Notes: generated by a model from the sequence alone, not told the origin. A stretch of DNA of 64,000 nucleotides from Lamellibrachia satsuma (GCA_033239005.1 BSQZ01000006.1:11806662-11870661), one strand, 5' to 3'. Shown: positions 24,490-38,429, counted from the first letter of the stretch. Numbers and translations: made by a program.

Positions 24490-25010
24490 ATATTGACACA
24501 ATTGTCACATTGAAAAGCTAAATCATGAAAAATAATTGTATAGTCTAGAATCTTGATAATGACGCTGATTGGCTGCTGGTGCTACATGGCAACACCTATA
24601 CAAAATGGAGCCGGTAACAGTCAAAACACGATTTCGAAGCCAGACTCTATTCTGAGCGAGTCCGCGAAGACGAGCGAGAGTCGAATAAGCAAGACTAGAC
24701 CTAACGGTACAGTATACGCCATGCCTGTCGAAAGACAGCAGAATTTTACGAACTAAGCAATAAGTAGATAACTGGGTCATTGTGAAACAAGGACTGTAAT
24801 TAGAATGAGCAGAGCTAAAAAGAAGAAGGTTGTTTGGAGTTACGGGAATTGCGGAAAATGTGTGTGCGGAGCGATGGCATGGGCAGGTTATGCAGAGTGA
24901 CGAAGATATAACGACGTATATGACATTCTTCTTCTTCTGCGTATGACTTAAAGTTCTTTGGCGATGTATTGCACACGAAGTCCCAAAGCCATGCACATGC
25001 AGTTTGGTCC
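24490..25010. repeat. dispersed repeat with persistent antisense open frame
   Basis: Member of the repeat family marked by GATAATGACGCTGATTGG and CAAAATGGAGCCGGTAACAG, also at 12.9, 45.3 and 63.2 kb. On the minus strand both this copy and the 63.2-kb copy are open for 157 and 169 codons. The encoded sequences share no recognisable domain and differ freely at the amino-acid level, so I treat them as non-coding. Confidence 0.6.
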
Positions 25011-25980
25011 AGCCCGGCCGGTAGGGATACAGCGGACATTCACTGGTGACGTGGTGAGCGTTCTGCTTTTCAGCGCCGCATCACTCGCACAATGACGGTG
25101 GCGTCAGCCTCATTCGGTTCATCTTATGTTTCAACCGGCCGTACCTAGTTCTTATTCGCACGAGGAGCACCATTGAGCGGCGGCTGAGGTCGCGGCCGAT
25201 AGGTTTGTCTGATAGCAGTGGGATGAGTCGTCGTTACCCGGAACGTCATGTTTTTGATCGTTAGACGCCGGACGTGTAAAAACGCAATGCGTCGCGGGAT
25301 GTATTGTCGACGATGGAACAACTTGTACTTCAAATTAGAAAGTCGGAAAGAATGACATCAGGATGCGAAAATCGGTTGAACTGATGTTCGAGTAATTTCG
25401 AAAGCAACTGAGCATGTGTTGGCTGGATACGCGATTGTCTCAGCGCATGGCTACCGATTCGCGCTAATTACGTGTTGTACTTCTGTCGAAAATATCACGT
25501 GTTTTCGCTTTTATATTAGGCTAATTCCGGGTAGCGTCTATTCCCCGAGTCGACATGGCGTGTCATTCCACCGTCTCTACTGCACCTAACTGACCTACTC
25601 AATATTGTTTTTCCCATCAGTGGCGATGACTATGTGGCCGGCGTGCTCTGTGAAGGGTCGTCCAGACCGCAGATGTATCATACCAACTGCAGTTGTTGTG
25701 GCCGTAGTGTATAGGAAATGTTGGACATCTACTCGACTAACCGCACAATGGAGTGGGGAAAACAGGTTAGATCTGAGGTAGACCTGGAAGGTTAGAAACT
25801 GGAGTTTTGTCGTTGATGTCGGCATTCATGCATTATGAATGTTGTTATCCCCCATGTCGGATATATCATCAAGTGTCTGGATAGTGCATTATATAATCAA
25901 TTAATATAAACACATAAATAATATATCAATATTACAGCGAAAGAAATAACTTCAAACACAGTAACTAAACAAGTGTTGTC
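25011..25980. other. no recognisable gene
   Basis: About 25011-25345 matches 63.66-64.0 kb (end of window). Beyond this no partner, domain or repeat was found. Confidence 0.4.
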
Positions 25981-26008
25981 CGTGGACAGCCACAACTATA
26001 AAGGAAAT

Positions 26009-26245
<237 letters not shown>

Positions 26246-26314
26246 GTCCGTACATGCTTGTGTAGTTGAGATATGACCGAAATTGAGTTGATAACTCAAA
26301 TTTCGGTCACTGCC

Positions 26315-27345
<1,031 letters not shown>

Positions 27346-27497
27346 AGGATGTATCACATAACTGTTACATCATGTTTATGTAGGACAATTACACATAACT
27401 GACTCCATTTGCCATTGTCAGTTGTGAGTTGTGTACAGGCTTCCTGAATGTTCATTGTTATACAATTATATTACCTCAGTTAATGCTCTATTTCATC

Positions 27498-27692
27498 ACA
27501 TGATGCGCAGTGGCTCTCCAATGGAGCGTCGGATTATCGATCGTGGGGACCAGGGTTAAAATAGGCACCTGCTGCCGTTTCGAAACTTGGGCAATTTCGT
27601 TAACCCCTCTTTGCCTGTAACTTTCCGAAGAGACACTAACACCGTTGGACCCTTCTACATGGTTTATATGTCATGTGTAGTAAATATCCCAC
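27498..27692 (+). mobile_element. tRNA-derived SINE, copy 2
   Basis: Head: GCGCAGTGGCTCTCCAATGG (A-box-like), then GAGCGTCGGATTATCGATCG, then GGGACCAGGGTTAAAAT (decayed B box). The body matches copy 1: GGGCAATTTCGTTAACCCC, CTTTCCGAAGAGACACTAAC, ATATCCCAC. The layout fits a tRNA-like 65-70 bp head plus a conserved body. Confidence 0.68.
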
Positions 27693-28020
27693 AAATGTAT
27701 AACATACATGGGTATACTTATATAAATAAATAGATTAAATAATTAACAATGAGTAATCATGATATGTCATTTTTAACATTTGTTCTTGTCGTATGCACTG
27801 TACCGGAATCTTTCTTTCGTACGTCAAGTTTCCGTCATAGCATTACAATTGTTGATCAACGGACAACGTTGTTCAAACGTTATTGTTTGAGAGATATGCT
27901 AAAAGCCATCGGTGCCTTCAACCTGGTGTCGTCTACCTGGTGCCTTTATCAGGTGATGTAACACGACGTGTAATTCTCGTGTACTCACATATTGGTCTTT
28001 ATTCTAGATTGTATAAACCT
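27693..28020. other. no recognisable gene
   Basis: No domain or repeat partner seen. Confidence 0.35.
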
Positions 28021-28355
<335 letters not shown>

Positions 28356-28358
<3 letters not shown>

Positions 28359-28475
28359 CATATGTCACAAGCTGGTGTTTCTCCCTTCAACGAAAGCAAA
28401 ATCGAAAGCGTACAAATCCGCCATCTAAATATGACACCACGGAAAGTGCTACTAATTAACCATATCATATTGGAT
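28356..28475 (-). repeat. cassette beta, copy 2 (inverted)
   Basis: Reverse complement of 17691-17808: TTCCATATGTCACAAGCTGG at the (AT)n border through CCATATCATATTGGATCC. Homology stops a few bases later. Confidence 0.85.
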
Positions 28476-28789
28476 CCAAGTAAACACAAAGATAAGCGAT
28501 TCAACTCACTAATCAGGGCAGAGGAGTTTCTTTTGATGCTGAAATATCAATAGGTTTACCTTGTGAAACGTTGTGAAAATTATAAAACTGATACATGCAA
28601 CTGCAATGCGTTTTCGTAATTATCTATCTGGCCACTGGATGCTAACCCTAATTTTTTATTATGATCACCCATTACCTATTGGATTATTAGCCCAGCAATG
28701 AAAAAACAGCAACATGACATATTTTGTGAAAAAACTATACATTTAATAAACAACAATTGGGCAGACAAATCGTGAAAACAATACATGGA

Positions 28790-29290
28790 GAACCTTTAAT
28801 AGAAATCTACTGGTGAACCAAATACATGAATGAACTTGTTAAACAGCAACATGAATCATTTGGTAAACAAACAACAGTAATAATATAGTGAACCAACAAT
28901 ATGATTCAATTGGTAAACCAGCAACACGAATCATTTAGTAAACAAAGACCATTAATCATATAGTGAACCAACAATATGGATCAATTGCCGAATCAGCAAC
29001 TCGAATAATTCAGTAAACAAACAACATTACTCATAAAGTCAAACAATAAAATGAATTAGATGGTAAACCGACAACAGCGTGAATCTATTAAACAATCAAT
29101 AACACAAAGCATTTAGTAAACAAACCACATTAATGATGTAGAGAACCAACAACACGAATCAATTAGTAAATTAACAATATGAATCGACCAGTGAACCTTC
29201 ACCGTGAAACAAAAACGTGAATGAGAATAAGGAGATGCAACGTCAAAATTCTGACGACATGCACACATTTCATACATAAAGAATCGCATA
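28790..29290. repeat. degenerate ~75-bp minisatellite (array 2)
   Basis: About six units of the element at 1-357, in the same orientation and with the same exit sequence (AATATGAATCGACC, CTTCACCGTGAAA, AATTCTGACGACATG, TCATA). The shared exit flank shows the array is part of one dispersed repeat. Confidence 0.8.
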
Positions 29291-29309
29291 TATAATTTTA
29301 CCTATATAT

Positions 29310-29545
29310 ATAAAGTCCCGCTTTGGAGCAGTAATTTACAATCTATCAGGTAGGCGTAAAAATGGTTGTACACGTGCCATTCTAGGAGTTTCGATAGAAT
29401 TGGTAGGACATCAATATGTATGCAATTCATGACGTCGTTCTAGTCTCCGCTTTTGTATAGTGGGACCACTCTGGCCTTCTTCCATGATTTTGGAAAATGC
29501 GCCGTGTCGATACTTTTTTATTACAATAGTAAGTGGTTTTGTGCA
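29310..29545 (-). pseudogene. LINE reverse transcriptase relic (finger domain)
   Basis: The minus strand reads FPKSWKKARVVPLYKSGD, a stop, NDVMNCIHIDVLPILSKLLE, then WHVYNHFYAYL. This is the N-terminal RT region of a CR1/L2-group LINE (the NYRPISVLPILSKLLE motif). Probably the same element as the endonuclease relic at 30.4-30.8 kb, which lies in the correct upstream position on this strand. Confidence 0.78.
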
Positions 29546-29619
29546 TGTTCGTCTTGGCAAAAGAGCCATTATGTTTTCTACCGATAGTCATTGGTCAATG
29601 ATCTGATAGGTGAACGCCA

Positions 29620-30065
29620 CAAAAGTCAACATGTTTGAAGGGTTGTTTACGTACACGTGAGGAAGTAGAAGCATCGGTCAGATCTCTACAGATGGTGAAA
29701 GCAGCGGGAATTGACACCATTCCATCGGAGTTAATACAAGCTGGAAGAAAAGTCATTACATATACACTCACAATAATATGCTACAACGTTTGGAAATTAG
29801 GAGAATGGCCAATAACCTAGACACAATCACTTATAATCACATTACCCAAAAAGGGTAACCTCCAACTGTGCTAAATCTACCGTACCATCAGCCTTATCAG
29901 CCATCCAAATAAAGTAATGTTAAAAGTAATTCTAAATAGACTAAAACCACTAGCAGAAAACACCATCGCCGATGAACAAGTTTGCTTCCGGGCAGAAAGA
30001 AATACACCTGATTTGATCTTCGGACTGAACAACCAAATAACTGTCGAGATGTCACGCGGACGCGG
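29620..30065 (+). pseudogene. RTE-type LINE reverse transcriptase relic (N-terminal part)
   Basis: Reads LRTREEVEASVRSLQMVKAA, GIDTIPSELIQAG, KLGEWPIT, a stop, LPKKGNLQLC, ISHPNKVMLKVILNRLKPLA and ENTIADEQVCFRAERNTPDL. These are the first RT blocks of RTE elements, with an in-frame stop and a shift. On the opposite strand to, and lying between, the two pieces of another LINE, so nested. Confidence 0.82.
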
Positions 30066-30377
30066 TGAGCCTATGCACAGCTCTACATCGTGTCAACCAT
30101 TCTAAGCACAATTGTGGACCATTGAGTTATTGGTCCTATCGTTCTTGAGTTCAGAGGTCCAGTCAGGGCAACACGAAATCACATGTAAAATTACTGTAAA
30201 AAAAATGTTGGTGGTAGCACTGTACATTTGTTTAAATAACAGTAAGGATTAAACGTTAATGTTGGCACGATGTATCCTCTGTTAACACAATTGTGAACGC
30301 ACGAGTATTGGGTAATACATATGAATACTCAGCCCTAGCCAATGGATTCCTAAGTGATAAATTGTTAGTTATGTTTA
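30066..30377. other. no recognisable gene
   Basis: AT-rich; nothing identified. Confidence 0.35.
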
Positions 30378-30845
30378 ATCGGCGTACTTGATTGTATATT
30401 GATTTTCGTCTAGGAGGTGTACCAAATATTAAATGAAATGTTCCAAAATGGTCAGCTACATCTGATAGTAATCCCAGATTTTTAATTAGTATGAATATGG
30501 TTAGAAAATAAATGGTCTACACGAGTTGCGGATACTTGTGTTAATATTTTTGGTTTGGTTATATGGGGGATGCATCATGTGGTTATGTAGTTATATGTGG
30601 GATGCTATTACGCTGTCTATAAAGCCTCTGGTGTTTTGATGACTGTCAAAGTTTAATAAATTAATATTATAGTCCCCCATCAAATGAGCTGTTTTATTTT
30701 AATTTAAGATTTTATTATGGATTTTTAGTATTTTAATCATAAATAAATCGAGATCTGCACGGGGAGGAGAGTTGGGACGATATATAGCACAACTATTGTA
30801 TGTTTATTTTGATTAGCTTGCACTTTTTAAAATTAAACTGATGTA
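30378..30845 (-). pseudogene. LINE endonuclease (EEP) relic
   Basis: The minus strand reads AIYRPNSPPRADLDLFMIKI, KIHNKILN, a stop, then NKTAHLMGDYNINLLNFDSH, QNTRGFIDSVIASHI and a decayed IDNIFSN. Near the end is ISDVADHFGTFHLIF. These are the MGDYNINLL and SDH-type blocks of apurinic-like endonucleases. Several stops and shifts. Confidence 0.8.
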
Positions 30846-31070
30846 AAATATTTGGAATCATTTGTATTCAAAGAAAAGTAGGAATCATTACATGTTTCAT
30901 CTTCGTAACGGTTAGCTTCTTTGTCTAATTTTTAAGTCAAAATTTTTACTAGTTTGTATCCGGCCAATACGATACGATACTATACAACATTGTACTTCCG
31001 GCTACTTGGACTTGGCGCAGCGACTTGAATTTGGTGTAGATCATTTACAGAAAAACGCGGTATATCAAAT

Positions 31071-31450
31071 AGAATAAGTATTACTATTGAATATATATTA
31101 TACACAAACGTACTGTAGACATATATTAGGAAACAGGTTTTGTTAATTATTAGTAATAGGGAGTATTTTAGAGTAAGTTAGTTTCGGATTCTGTCAGGGG
31201 ATTCAGCGAGCGTTAATAGGGTTGTTTACTATTAAAAAAATTAGATAGCATAGTGAATAGTCAGTAACATTGGAATATTGGTTAGAATAAGTATTAGTAT
31301 TATACATATATTGTTCACCAACTTCTTGTAGACATATATTAAGAAACCGTTTTTGTTAACAGAGGTAGTATTTTTTACCGGATTCAAACTCAACGAGCGA
31401 TAAAAGGGAGTTTGTTTACAGGTCGTGAATTCAACCCGTGCATCGAGCTA
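31071..31450 (+). promoter_or_regulatory. tandem 5'UTR monomers of CR1 copy 2
   Basis: Two monomers about 213 bp apart begin AGAATAAGTATTACT (31071) and AGAATAAGTATTAGT (31284). Each contains TAGACATATATTA-GAAAC, GTTTTTGTTAA and a CA-CGAGCG step, and ends in TTGTTTAC. Copy 3 has both on its strand. Repeated monomers upstream of ORF1 resemble the internal promoters of some LINE families; promoter function is inferred. Confidence 0.6.
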
Positions 31451-31772
31451 TCGTTTACATTGGCTAATATATATATAAGATAAAGTTATTTATTTACTTA
31501 AATTACATACATAAGGTAATATCTGACATAGTGGTAGTAAACGTTTTCGGTAAAAAGGAATTAACAGCAGGATTTTAGCGTAAATTAGTACACATTGACT
31601 TCGTTGTTTTGTTACACAGTGTTCTCCGTATTCGCTAGGTGGCAGGTTTTTTTTCTCATGCGAGGTTAATAGAAGACACAGTTAGCAAGTCTATTAGCCT
31701 AAAGTGTTCTTTTGATCACAAAAAACAGCCTTATTCAAGGTTAACGTAGCAAACTAATTAAAACTAAATTGT

Positions 31773-32904
31773 ATGATGGCGCCGTGTAAACAGCAGTTAA
31801 AGGCCACAAGGCACTTAATTTGTGGCAGTTGCAGTAACTGGGTGGACTTCGTCAAGTGTGGGTGCGAGAAGCCCTGGGCTGAGGTCCAGGCAGATAGTTT
31901 TAGTTTTGAGTGTAGGGGATGTACAAAGATGAAGGAACTAGAGGTGGAGATTTGAAGAGCTGAGGCTGCTCGTTGTGGCAATGGTGGGAAGGGAACAGGG
32001 GGGTTGTGCCAGTAGTTCCGGTGGGGGAACAGTATATGATAAAGTGGGGAAAGACACAAGAGATGCTAGGGAGAGCTCACCGCAGCCTGGGAGGAAGCTG
32101 AGAGGAGGGAAGGTCACAGGTCGTAGGGAGACAGGACGTAAGGAGACGGGAAGGAAAGGAACGGGAGGGAAGAAAACCGGAGTGAAGGATAGGGGAGTAG
32201 GGGTGACAGGAGGGAAGGAGAAGGGAGTGGAGGAGACGGGAGGGAAAACAACCGGAGTGAAGGAGAGGGGAGTGGGAGAGACAAGAGCAAAGGAGTGTGA
32301 AGTGGGGGAGAAAGGAGCGAAGGAGACAGGAGGGAAGGGGTCAGGACAGAAAGTGATGGAGGGGATCGAAAGGAAGAGTTATATTGCAGCAGTGATAGAG
32401 GGGGTGAGGAAGAGAGCGAGGGTGTTTGTGGGGGATTCGATAGTTAGGAAGACCGAGAGAGTCTTAAACAAGGGAGATGATGTGGTGTTCTGCTTGCCTG
32501 GAGCCAAAATAGAGGCGATAACTCAGATGGTTAAACACATCGTAGGCTCGGGTAAGGGTGGATCTGTTTTAGTACACGTAGGGACAAATAACGTAGAGAG
32601 GGAGGGTACAACTGCCATAGTTAGGAAATATAGGCAGTTGGTCAGAACTCTAAAACAGACGCGGGTTAAGCAGGTAATACTGTCAGGGATTTTACCTGTG
32701 ATGGGCAGGAGGGGTCACAAATATCGAAATTGTCGGGGGATGGCGATTAACATGTTAGTCCAGAAGCTATGTAGAGAAGAGGAAGTTGGATTTGTGGATT
32801 TATGGGGAAGTTTTGTTGGGAGGGCTGATATATACATGAAGGATGTGCTTCATTTAAGTGGAAGGGGGCGGCAGTATTATCGGACAAACTTTCAGCAGCA
32901 GTAG
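31773..32904 (+). pseudogene. CR1 ORF1: Cys finger, pentapeptide repeat, SGNH esterase (frameshifted)
   Basis: Starts at ATG 31773. First comes a PHD-like Cys-rich finger (CGSC, KCGC, then ECRGC spaced around a Trp). One extra base near 31950 breaks the frame, and the remainder is open from about 31958 to 32904. It continues with a Gly/Ser segment, then 16 consecutive five-residue repeats of type [E/T]-T-G-x-K at 32113-32352. The SGNH/GDSL hydrolase follows, with VGDSIV (nucleophile), GAKIEAI, HVGTNN and DVLHLSGRG. CR1-clade ORF1 proteins with PHD and esterase domains are established in the literature. The C-terminus is disrupted near 32860 compared with copy 3. The repeat array is the unusual part. 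Confidence 0.85.
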
Positions 32905-32989
32905 ATAGGGACTTGGGTACAATGACAAATATTTTTGGAAGTAAACATTCTTTAAACAAGAAGTGCAGGGGGTTACCTAGAGGTGTCTC

Positions 32990-35912
32990 AAGCAGAACAA
33001 GAGGCCACTAGCACAGAGAAACCAATATCAAATCATCCGAAAAACATCTCTGAAAAAGGTTATAGATGCGTATGTTTAAATGCAAGGAGCATAGTAAATA
33101 AAAAAACGAATTAAACATTATGGTAGAAGATATTGACCCTCACATAATTGGTATAACTGAATCATGGGCCAACATAGATATAACAGATGCTGAATTAGGA
33201 CTGACAGGATATGTAATATTTAGGAAAGATCGAATAGGAAGAAAGGGCGGGGGAGTTATTTTATATGTTAAAGAATCTATTCAGGTTTACGAAATAAAAC
33301 TAGAAAGGGAAGCAGATTGCGATGAAGCTGTTTGGTGCAAAATTGTTTCAGGAAATTAAAAAATTAACTATTGGATTACTTTACCGAAGTCCAAACATAA
33401 ACGAAGAGGACAACACAAAAATAAAAAAACGTTATAAAGGAAGTTAGTAAAGGGGAATGTATCATAATGGGAGATTTTAACCATGGACACATACAATGGA
33501 ATTCTCTAGAGAGCACAGGGATTGAGGACCAACAAGTTCTATTTTTAATCCAGGATAGCTTTCTTACTCAGCACGTACTAGAACCAACCAGGGGAGAAAA
33601 TGTATTAGATATAGTTTTGTCATCACAAAAAGAATTAGTGGACAATGTAAAATATTAGAACCATTGGGTAATAGTGACCATAATCAAATACATTTTGACA
33701 TCAATGTAAAATCAGAAAGTAAAAATAAGAAAACGTACAAGAGAAACTTCCACAAAGGTAACTACAAAGATATGAGAAAATACTTAGCAAAGCTAGATTG
33801 GATGATGAATAAGACTGCAATTGAATGTTGGAATATTCTAAAATATGAAATTGAGAGTATCATCAATAAATTTGTTCCCTTCCAAAAACTAGGAAAACGG
33901 TGTAGAAAGAAACACTTGTCAAAAGGGGCTATTAGAAAAATAATGCTAAAACAGACTATGTGGAGGGTTTATAGGCATACCAGAAAGGACGAAGACTATG
34001 CAAAATACAAAGAGGCACTTAATGCAGCTACAACTGAAATCAGACAATCTAAAAGAAGCTATGAGCAAAAACTAGCATGTAACATAAAAAATGACAGCAA
34101 TAGTTTTTATGCATATGTCAGGAGTAAACAAAACGTACAAGACAAGGTTGGACCTCTAGAAGACAGTGCTGGAAATATAATATCACAGGGGTTTTTAATG
34201 GCGGAAGACCTAAATGGTTACTTCAGTTCAGTGTTTACCAAAGAAGATATTAGTTCATTACCAGTTGTTGATGCTAAATTTCAGGGGGATAAATCTGACT
34301 ATTTAGGACCGTTAGTTGAAACTTCAGAATTGGTAGCTAAGAAAATAAAGGCAATGAAGGATAACAAATCACCGGGAGTGGATGGGATTCCTCCAAAATT
34401 ACTAATGGAAACAGTAGAACAAATCAGTATACCTCTTGCAAGAGTATTCAACTTGTCATTAAAAGAGGGAGTTGTTCCGTTTGAATGGAAAGAAGCAAAC
34501 ATCATACCATTATTTGAAAAGGGTTCGAGAAATAAGTCAGAGAATTACACACCAGTGAGTTTAACGTCAGTGATTTGTAAATTAATACAAAGGTTCATTA
34601 AAGACCATATTGTGGACTTCCTCGTTAAGCATAAATTATTAAATTCATCTTAACATGGATTCCTTAACGCGAGGTCATGCTTAACAAATATGTTATGTTT
34701 TTTGGAAGAAATCACTAAGTGGATAGACGTGGGATCGCCAGTAGATATCATCTACTTAGATTTTCAGAAAGCTTTTGACAAAGTGCCACATCAAAGATTA
34801 CTACTTAAATTAAAAGCCCATGGGATCGGTGATAGCATAACTGACTGGATAGAACAATGGCTGACTGACAGAAGACAACGAGTTGTAGTGGATGGACAAG
34901 TTTCAAATTGGAAATCGGTTTTGAGTGGGGTACCTCAAGGATCAGTATTAGGACCTATATTATTCTTAATTTATATCAATGACTTGGACGACAGTATAAC
35001 AAGTAACGTACTGAAATTTGCGGATGACATAAAACTGTTTAGAAAGGTTAATACTGATGGTGATCAACAACATTTACAAAACGATCTAGACAGATTAGTG
35101 AAATAGTCTGAGAAATGGCAGATGTTGTTAAATTTTGGGAAATGTAAATGCCTACATACAGGACATGGGAACTTGAATGTAAACTATAAAATGGGAGATA
35201 CTGTTCTGGGTACTACTGTAAAAGAAAAGGACTTAGGAGTTACAATAAGCGCTGATATGAAAGTTTCAGAGTAGTGTGGTATTGCAGCTTCAAAGGGTTA
35301 TCAAATTCTTGGATTGATTAGAAGAAACATAACATACAAGGGAAAAAGTTAATTATACCTCTTTATAAAGCAATAGTTATACCTCATTTAGAAAACTGTA
35401 TACAAGCATGGATACCATATCGTAAGAAGGATATAGATACGCTTGAACGCATACAAAGGAGAGCAACTAAAATGATTCCAGAACTTAGAGACCTTAGTTA
35501 TGAAGAGCGCCTGAAAGTATGTGGTTTAACAACTCTAGAGACAAGGAGGTTAAGAGGAGATCAGATTGAAGTTTTTAAGATATTGAATGGGTATGAAAAT
35601 ATGGATAGAAATATGTTTTTCTCACTCAAGAAAGACAGCAGAACTAGAGGACATGAGGTAAAATTAGTAAAGGATCAATGTAGATTGGACATCAGGAAGC
35701 ACTCGTTCTCACTGAGGACAATAAATGAATGGAACAAATTGTCTACAGATTGTGTAACTGCTAGCAGCGTGAATATGTTTAAAAACAAGGTTGACACATA
35801 TCTCAGGAGGGCGGGTTTTAAGTATATGAGCATTGTTGGACTCTCGATAAGCCAATGGCTTCCTTGTCCACTTGCCATCTGGGCCTTTGGCTTGGATGGC
35901 AAATCTTGTTAA
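32990..35912 (+). pseudogene. CR1 ORF2, copy 2 (endonuclease + RT, broken)
   Basis: Closely parallels copy 1 ORF2 but is split into at least five open pieces in three frames. It has single-base losses or gains (for example near 33100, 33430 and 33650) and stops (near 33358, 34653, 35106, 35272). Endonuclease landmarks (ITESW, MGDFNHG, SDHN) and RT landmarks (SPGVDGIPPK, YLDFQKAFD, GVPQGSVLGP, FADDIKLF) are still readable. The original stop is lost and the last piece runs into the 3'UTR. Confidence 0.9.
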
Positions 35913-35937
35913 ATCTTGTTAAATCTATACGATACGA

Positions 35938-37020
35938 GTTTATTGTACAATGAAACATTGGATAATTGTCTTCTGCTTCCTGAGTATCATATGTAAAAAG
36001 GATAAAATGTTAGGCAATCATGGTTTATAAAAGTAATATATACATGAAATGAGTAATAGTAATCGATTCAGCCATTTACAAATATAATATTAAAGTATAC
36101 GGCATGAACCCAACTTTCCCAATTAATTGCTTGTACAGTACTGTCCAAAAGAACACAGAAGATTAAGTGAATATAATTACGCTGTGAGAAAATAATATGA
36201 CAAACATTGTTAATGTATACCATTTGAGCAGCAGCATATTTGCAATAATTAATGATAAAGAGTTTGGTATTTAAGATTAACAAAAATAATAGGTTGCATC
36301 AATACAACCACACACATATATGGAATAGTCCACCCGGGTAGGACATTCGTCAAGTTTTCAAATATAATATGTTGTACCAGCAGACACATTTGTGAAGAAT
36401 CAAAGTAGCTTGTTTTGTATCTGCTTAGTGAAACTGGCCCCAGCAAACGAATAAGATATCTAACAACAGTCATTGTTGATGATACGCGAAACGAATGACC
36501 ACTGAGCTGATGGTGACAACGGCTTCTGTGTCACATTAATGTAAATCATGCTTTGTTGCACAATCAGTAACACGGCGACTATGAAGGCTGCATCACAGGT
36601 TTGTTGTGTTTACTAAGCAGCGTTGACTAATGTTGTCATTGCTGTCAAAGTATATCCCGAGGGTTTTTATATTGCGCCAGTTTTTAAAATACTTCTCGTC
36701 ATGCTGATTGTATGTGTGTATGGCATTAACCTCACAACCTGCAGCAGCAGTTGGGACAGGTTGAGGGATTGCAATTAGACTAACGGGGACTAGAACTGGA
36801 CTTAGGCGTGTGTCGTGCAACAGGCCACTGGATCAAAATACAGTAAGTAGTTCTCAACATCTGTCAGATTTACAAATCAGCTCCCGCTGTCTAATTTAGC
36901 GTAGTGTCACGTTATAAGCGAGGGCAAGAACAGAAATCCAGGGAAGGTAATAAAGTTGCTCGAGTGTCAAACAGTAATGCAGAAGTAAAACCGAGAATCG
37001 CTTCCATTGATTATCACTAC
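35938..37020. other. no recognisable gene
   Basis: AT-rich spacer. Only a 45-bp partner of 17.62 kb was found near 36957. Confidence 0.4.
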
Positions 37021-37205
<185 letters not shown>

Positions 37206-38429
37206 TTCAATTCTCCAAGGCAAGTAAGTCTGTACATCTAATGAAGGTAACCATTCTCAACCTCAAAGCAGGCAAGCGTACTCCATAGTCTTATTATATT
37301 ACGTTGAATGGATATCAATCACATAAATGTAATTTTTAGCACAGTAAAAAAGTGGTTTATGTTTCTGTGGTGGATGTTTGGAATATCAGTGTACTGTTAA
37401 TGCAACCTTACCACCCCTGCTACCAGGCGAGTGGTATCGTCCACCGCACGCACCTGTTGACCGCTGAGGTGGCCAGGCGCTGCCATTCCGGTTTTGAAAG
37501 CCATCGAAGTGAGTTGATATTTACAAACTTTATTTGATTGCGTTGTACACGTTGCATTACTTGTTGCTATTTTTTCAATGGCATTTTCTAAAGAATATGC
37601 CCGTACTGTTACTGTATGAATTCATGGTATGATTCATGTACTAGGTTAAATGATTATTTGACCACCACCTCCTCTCCTTCACCTCTGATTTCATAATGTA
37701 GCAATACATGTCGTACCATGGATTATTTATGATGTCTTATATGTCATGTATGGGCAAGTAGCCTATACATTTTTATGTAATGTGGTAATTATCTATTTCA
37801 TGCGTTGTGTGGTTTATCTGTGATGTTTTCTTTAGCATATATGGGCAGGTAGCCCCTCACCTTTGATGTATTATGGTGATTACCAGTTTGATTGGTTGTG
37901 TGCATACACTGTTGTTTTATTGGGTACATCAATAACTGGTTATAGTCGACTTGTTTGTACAATTAGTATGTTTACTGGTGAACTTGTGATGCATACAACC
38001 TGGCATTACAATATGCCCTTTACCAACCTTTACATATGTATCCGTCTCCCTTATTCCTACATCAAACAAGCTGCGGCCACACTTGAAACTAGACCAGCGT
38101 CTCTCTACGCATTCGACACCACAGGAAACATAAAGGTCATACTTTTAAACCACGTTTTATTCGACTGCAGATTTATAACGTCATTTTACTAGTTGCATAG
38201 TTTGAAATACACACTGTATGAATTGACCGGTCAATCGTTTTTCCTCGGTCATGTGGTCTCCCCATCCGTTGTGAGAGTAGTACTTCTTACGAATTCTGGT
38301 TACTCCATCTGGTGATCAGCGAGCAGTTTCCACATATTGCGAAAGGAACGTTATTAGAAAAACGAACATATTTAGGTGGTCTACCAAATAAGTAAGCCAA
38401 TCTTAAATCAATGACTTTAAGAAATAACA
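37206..38429. other. no recognisable gene
   Basis: Small imperfect repeats (ATATGGGCAGGTAGCC-like at 37.75 and 37.84 kb). The longest frame, 109 codons at 37.9-38.2 kb, has no recognisable domain. Confidence 0.4.

Larger units (their letters stand above)
30978..35926 (+). mobile_element. CR1-like LINE, copy 2, near full length, inactive
   Basis: Contains a 5'UTR with tandem monomers, ORF1, ORF2, the 3'UTR and tandem AAATCTTGTT units. An 11-bp direct repeat ATACGATACGA lies at both borders (30967-30977 and 35927-35937) and may be the target-site duplication, though its internal periodicity weakens this. Both ORFs carry frameshifts and stops. It faces copy 3 tail to tail. Confidence 0.9.

Noticed and set aside
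24523..24996. 157-codon minus-strand frame with a 169-codon paralog at 63.15-63.65 kb
   Set aside because: It overlies a dispersed repeat, has no domain, and the two versions differ by many amino-acid changes, so persistence is probably chance after recent duplication.
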